Of a DNA stretch of 64,000 nucleotides, positions 24,001-30,000 are shown piece after piece (the first letter of the stretch is position 1; each line of letters starts with the position of its first letter). A program made the position numbers and the translations under genes. Below the pieces are notes generated by a model, which saw only the letters and a list, made by a program, of their open reading frames with translations, was not told where the DNA came from and did not search any database. Location of the stretch: NCBI GenBank assembly GCA_037127315.1, contig JBBBDQ010001123.1, positions 248,501 through 312,500 of the forward strand, given 5' to 3'. Source of the DNA: Ascarosepion bandense. Taxonomy: Eukaryota > Mollusca > Cephalopoda > Sepiida > Sepiidae.

Positions 24001-27000
24001 GAAATGATTAAAAAAGCAAAACTTTTAACTTTTGAGGGTGTAGTGGAGGTTCTGAGTATTATTTTTGTGATTCATTTGCATCAAACCACTGGCCTACTCT
24101 CTTAATGCTCTCAAAGCATATTCATTTCTCATTGTATGTAATGATTTGATTTGATGCAAAAAATTATTCTTTTTCCAACTTTGTACTCGTACAATAAAAT
24201 GAATCAACATTGTTTCATTGTAATCATTTTCATTGATATGAGTAACAATATATGGAGAAAAAAAGAGTCAGGCATAAATCAAATTTTTTTTACATATACA
24301 AAGGAGGTTACTTTGTTAGATGACTGGATCAACAACCAACCAAAAAAATATGTCCTTTCATGTAATACTAAAAAAGACCCAGGGGGAATTTTAAATGTAA
24401 AAGGAGTGCTGCATTTCTCTCTTATTAACATTAAAGATCATTTTTGTGAGAAGATTTAATGGAACTTTACTGATGACACCTTACATCATTAATCAATAAA
24501 AAGAGTATATTCTATTCTTCCAATTTGTCACAATAATGTTTGTTTTTTAAATTTGGCTAAGCAGTTACTTCCACCTACCACTACTCACTCAAGGGTCAAG
24601 CCACATACCTCCCACTCCCAAAGAGGAAATTACTACTAAAATTTCTCTAGCTTAACCCTATAAAAACAAATACCTCCCAAGGGTCAAACCACATACCTCC
24701 CACTACCAAAAAGGAAATTACTACTAAAATTCCTAAAAATCAATACCTCCAAACCCCTTTCTTTACTAGAGCTAACCTCTGGGATTAGAATTTTTCTTCA
24801 TTCTCTGTTTATAAGGGGTTGAAAAATGTATGTCTTGAAATGACATTTTGAAAATGGTTATTTCCCCACTAAGTTTTATTCTGAATTTACAGATTATATA
24901 TATATATATATGTCATCCGCAGACAGATCTGTTTCGCTGTACCACAGCTCATCAATACAGTTAGACATCCGATTGCTTTTAACCCAGGATTGAAACCCGA
25001 CCGAACTGGTGTCAGTCGGTGATTCTACTTTGAGCTATGGGCACTCAGTAGCAGGAAGTAGACTTTTAGCATATGATGTATCATACACCAGTAGCCAGAG
25101 TGCGCTAATTCATTACTGAATGAGCGATGTGTAGATGCTAGAGTAGCTACTGTTTTTTCAAAGTCTACCATTCTTACAGAGTGCTCAATCAGGGTGTGAG
25201 AGCGTAAATATAGAAAACTTACAGAAAATAGAGTGGTGTTGTCATTGTAGTTAGATGATGATGGCAATATTAAAAAGGAAAAAGGTTCAAGATTAACTCA
25301 AACTACTTACTTTTTTTCTTGGGAAAATATTCATATGGATGCTGCAAAAAGATAAATAATATATAATACTTATCAAAAGGATTGTAGTAGAGAAATAACT
25401 ATATGGCTCATGCAAAAGAACTAATGAACAAGAGTTTAATAATAAATAATGTTTTATTGCAAAAAAAAACAAAAAAAAAAAAGATTTATTCAATTTTTTA
25501 TCTCAAGAGAGAATTAGGAGCATAAATAAAAAACAGGAAAATAAAAGATAGTAGAGAAAATGAGAAAGATTAAAGGGTAAGAGACAGAATGGAAAAGACA
25601 CGGAGGAAAGGGCAGAAAAAACAGATACAAGGTGAAATGAGAAAGATTAAAGAGAGAGAGACAGAATGGAAAAGAGACAGAAGTGATGAAGAAAAGAAAG
25701 AGAAAGATATGAGTGAAAAGAGATAAAGAAAGGAACAGAAAAGATAGGAAGAGAAATGAGTAAGAATTAAAGATGAAGGAAAGAAAGGAAAAAACATGAG
25801 TGAAAAGACAGAAAATGAAAAACAGAGAAGGAAAATGTAAAAATGATAGTTTATGTACAAGACTTAATAAAAATGATTTTACCTTCATCAATGGACGTGC
25901 AGCTTTTGCAAACAGACCAGATGGCAACAAGTATGCAATGGCTTTCTGAAACAAATAAAGAAAAATACACTAAATAACTTTGTTTTTACTTTTATTTAAT
26001 ACAATAATAAACAATTATAGCTTTTGTCCTATGGAAATAAAGAGTCAGTGTGTGAATTTGGTGACATAGTAATTGAGAGTTCAATTCCTGATCCAGGCAG
26101 TGTCTAAATGGAAATGGTGCAAGCAATGACTAAGCAGTATTAAAATAAGAACTAGACAAGATACCCACTTGACATGAGCAGCAAAACAAGAACAATCTAC
26201 TCACCATAGATTAAATAGAAATTTCTGTTGGAGTTTCATGAAAGATACCCAGATCAACAAGTACCTGATGAAGGCTAGAGTTCACCAGTTGAAATATTGT
26301 GATGACAACAACAAAAATGAAGACAGTGATCTGTGTGTAAATAATGAGAATAAAGAATTGCAGCTTGATTTGGAGATGATGTTGTTGCAAATTTCTTTTT
26401 ACTTTCACTGAAGGCTGATTTACGAAGCAGATAGTTATTAAGACTGAAACAATTATGGCCTAGTTTGGGAAAGTGGCATATTTCTCAAAGGGTAAAATGT
26501 TTGCATGCAACATAATCTTTCTTCTGCTCATTTCACATTATTTGACTCATGACTGGAAAAAGTTAAGATTGTAACATTCAGGGAAGCACCCACACAGGAG
26601 TCTGTTCCACAAAGTAGCAGGTCTCAGGAAAAAGTTGAGGGGATCTTTCTCCTAACATTTAGAACACAGAGGAAATTGGTATGACCCATAATGATTAACA
26701 AGTCAGTCCATATATGGAGTTTTATTTTCACTTGTGGTTTTGTACAAGTCCACAAATTATTACTACTCTAGTGAATTTGATCCTCACTAGATGTTCCATC
26801 TTTATGACCTTGTACCAGACTAACATCAGCAAACATCACTAATTTAATATAGTTCATTTCGACTTATAGCAATGGTTTCTAAACTTTTTCTGTCTTTCCC
26901 TTGGTTCCTGAGCAGCATTTGACAGGGTTTGGTATACTTGCCTTTCACACAAATCCCAGAGCAAGCATATTTCTGGGTTATGGCTTGATTTAATCCAATT

Positions 27001-30000
27001 ATTCCAACTAAATTGTGAAATGAAGGTGATTTTGAATGGGCAAGCTTCAAAATCCTTTCACCCAAACATGGGTGTCCTTCAAAGCTCTATCCCAGGTCCT
27101 ATGCTGTTTCTGGTCTTTATCAATGATTTTTCTGATGTCATCAGTTCCCAAGACGGCATCAATGCAGATAACACCACCATTTACTTTTGTCTCAACAGGA
27201 AATCTGCCAAGGATGACAAAGTCAATCTTGCTGCTTCTTCTGACACAAACCTCCAATTAGTGGTGAATTGGGGCAGGAAATGGCTTGTAAATTGTAATGC
27301 CTCCAAAACAAAACTGCTTTTCTTTAATAGAAAAATTTTCCTGCCTTCCAACAGCATGGCTGATGCAAATCTCTTTGAGAGAAACACATTACAGCTCATT
27401 GGCGCTACGTTTTCAACCAACCTGAGGTGGAACGACTACATCAGATCTATAGCTGCATCTACTGCTAGGAAGTTTGGGTCCCTTTGCCGGACCAGAAAGT
27501 TTCTCTCACCAGAATCCAGCTTGCACATTTATAAATTGACCATTTGTCTGTACACTGAATACTGTTGACATGTCATGTTGGAAGCTCCTGCGATTCACCT
27601 TGAATTTCTTGACAAAATCCTAAGATCAGCAATGTAATTGGTCCTGATTTAGCATCTCGAACAGTCACTTTCTCACTGACGTGACACGGTTTGCATCTGT
27701 TTTTTATACAATTATTTTTGTTGCAATCGCTCTGATAAGCTTTTTTTCCCCTGCAGCCCCATTCACAAGAATGCTACTTCAGGAAGCTGCGTTCGAATTC
27801 CAGCTGAATTCATTCCATTCACTTACGCACAAATACACTTGGGAAAGGTATTAATCCGTCTCTTCCCTCCAATTATGAGTTAAATAACAGGACAGATTGG
27901 GTTCTATAGCTTAGGTTAGTAACCAGTCTACCGCAGAAAGTAATAACAATCTACTGCTGGAAAATCTTCTGCTCAGTCAGTCATGTCTCTTTCAAGACAT
28001 GATTGCACAAGTGTGTATCACACATGGCACTTAACCGACTGACTAGATTAGCATCTAGGGTTGGTTTAGTTTGGTTTAAGTTTAACGACTCATCAACCAT
28101 TTTGGTCATTTTGAATATTGGGATCCCATTTTTTTTTTTTTTTAATATGGTTCAATTGTATTAAAGTAGTGGAATAATATATTTTTCATTCAAAAAAAGT
28201 TTTGTCGGTAATATATTTTTCATTCAAAAAAGTTTTGTTAGTAAATACCTTCATAGCATTTTGACACTGGTTTGGGGATTAACTATTTACCCATAACTGG
28301 GACCCTAGCAGGTGCTACCACTCTGGGTCAGAGTGGACCTGGGAACAACAGCAATTAAGAGGTGGTTCCATGCTCCTCACAACCTCCTAATCAGAGGCCT
28401 TGCTGCCAGATGCAGTTTACAGTCATACCCAGGACCAAGTATCTAGGTCCCACCCTTTCACCATTGAAATAGTTAAATGCAACCGCTACTTCTACTCAAA
28501 CAGTTTCTTTTCTTGCACTTCTTGCCGGTGAATCTTCCTTCTACTTACACGCTTCCATGATAGCTGCAACTCCAAAAATTTAAATACAATGTCAATTGCC
28601 ATCTTCTACCTTCTTGAATCCTGTTCATCTTTTATTCCTCCTGTACCCAGTTTTTTTCTCTCACTGTAAACCTGCGAAACTAGTGGCAGTCCCAGCTTGC
28701 GTGAGGAGAAATGATTTAAAAAAAAAAAAAAAAAAAAAAGACACACACACACACACACACACAACACATGCCCCATTATACCACACACTCATATGAAAAC
28801 CCTTCTTTATTCTAATTAGATATATTGTAAATTCAAAACAGCAAATAATCTAACATTGTAAAAACGTATATGTATTTTAGCGTTTCTTAGATGCCATTAG
28901 AGAAGACAAATATCTATGGCTATATTACTCTGCCTACAAACTTAATGCAATAATAGCACCTTCAGATGCAAAACGTCTGACCAGGCTGGCACATGGTGCA
29001 TCCTATCCAGCCAATATCAACAAGGTACAAACACTCAGATTAACTTCAGACAATAAAATAAAATCATTCATCCATGTTTAAATCTTATGTTGATTTTCTT
29101 CTTTGTAAAGCATACGCATTCATTAAGTGTAAGTGACATAGATTTTGTCAAAAAAAAAAAAAAAAAGAAAGAAGAAGAAAAGAAAATGATACCATGTTGC
29201 TTTGTTAACACAACATTTTTTTAACTGTCCCTCCCATCCATCTGTCAACCTACTTCTCAATAATTCTCTGGATCTTTCTACCATTCACTGCTTCTCAGGT
29301 GAGACAGATAAATAATCCCCCATTGGTACCAATTTTCAGCATTTCAGCTTGGTGTAATCATATGTTAAAAATAGTAAAGAATTTTATATTTCCCTTGTAT
29401 ATTCCAATCCCAAGAAGACAAAATTTTCAAAATAGTGAACAGAAATAATCAGATTAATTCATAAAAATAGTTTAAAACTCACGTCAATGTCATCTTGTGA
29501 GAAGTTTTCCGGATCTGTTCCCATAATATTTGCCAAATGACGACGCCCGATCTCATATTTGGAAATTTCTTCTGACATCATGGCATCTAAAGTTTTAGGA
29601 GAAAAACTTGTTAATGCAGAAAAACAATAAGTAAAATCATTTTCAAGACATGTTACAATTAGTCTGCTAACAAAAATGTCCATATACCACACAACTTACA
29701 AGACTGAATAAATGACTAATGTTTCTTGTATGGAAACAACTATTTTGACCATTACAAATTTTAACTGACAGTGACACTAACTCCAGTCAATAAATTAATT
29801 CTCATTCCATGTGCAATGCCACTTCCAAATACCATGTAGTTATCTCCCTTGGATTCAACTCTCTTTTTCACTACTGCTGTAGCCAAGTAATGAACTCACA
29901 ACTCTTTGAGTCAAGTCACTGATACTAATCCATGCCTATATACAATAATCTTTTAAGTCAACCAAGCATAGAAATGAATGCAATATGGGAACCAGTAATA

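Larger units (their letters stand above)
27010..28735 (+). pseudogene. LINE-A (Jockey/CR1-like) reverse transcriptase, most complete copy
   Basis: An open frame of 182 codons (27020-27568) reads [40 protein letters not shown], then [11 protein letters not shown], where functional elements have YADDTT; the catalytic Asp pair is therefore changed to Ala-Asp-Asn. It continues [17 protein letters not shown] and [17 protein letters not shown], and then decays. A SINE-1 (27790-28045) and another repeat (28085-28440) interrupt it. The 3' end resumes at 28440 and closes with a long A-run at 28719. Confidence 0.85.

Noticed and set aside
25514..25954. 146-codon minus-strand ORF around exon 4
   Set aside because: Only the first 20 or so codons are MRPS9; the rest is low-complexity Phe/Ser/Leu text from the polypyrimidine tract.
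28606..28788. ORF with Cys-Val repeats
   Set aside because: Translation of the (CA)n and poly-A tracts at the LINE-A 3' end.
29459..29692. 77-codon ORF with a Met start containing MRPS9 exon 3
   Set aside because: The upstream Met and following residues are intron sequence; the acceptor at 29587 and the protein match begin later. Reported as exon 3 only.
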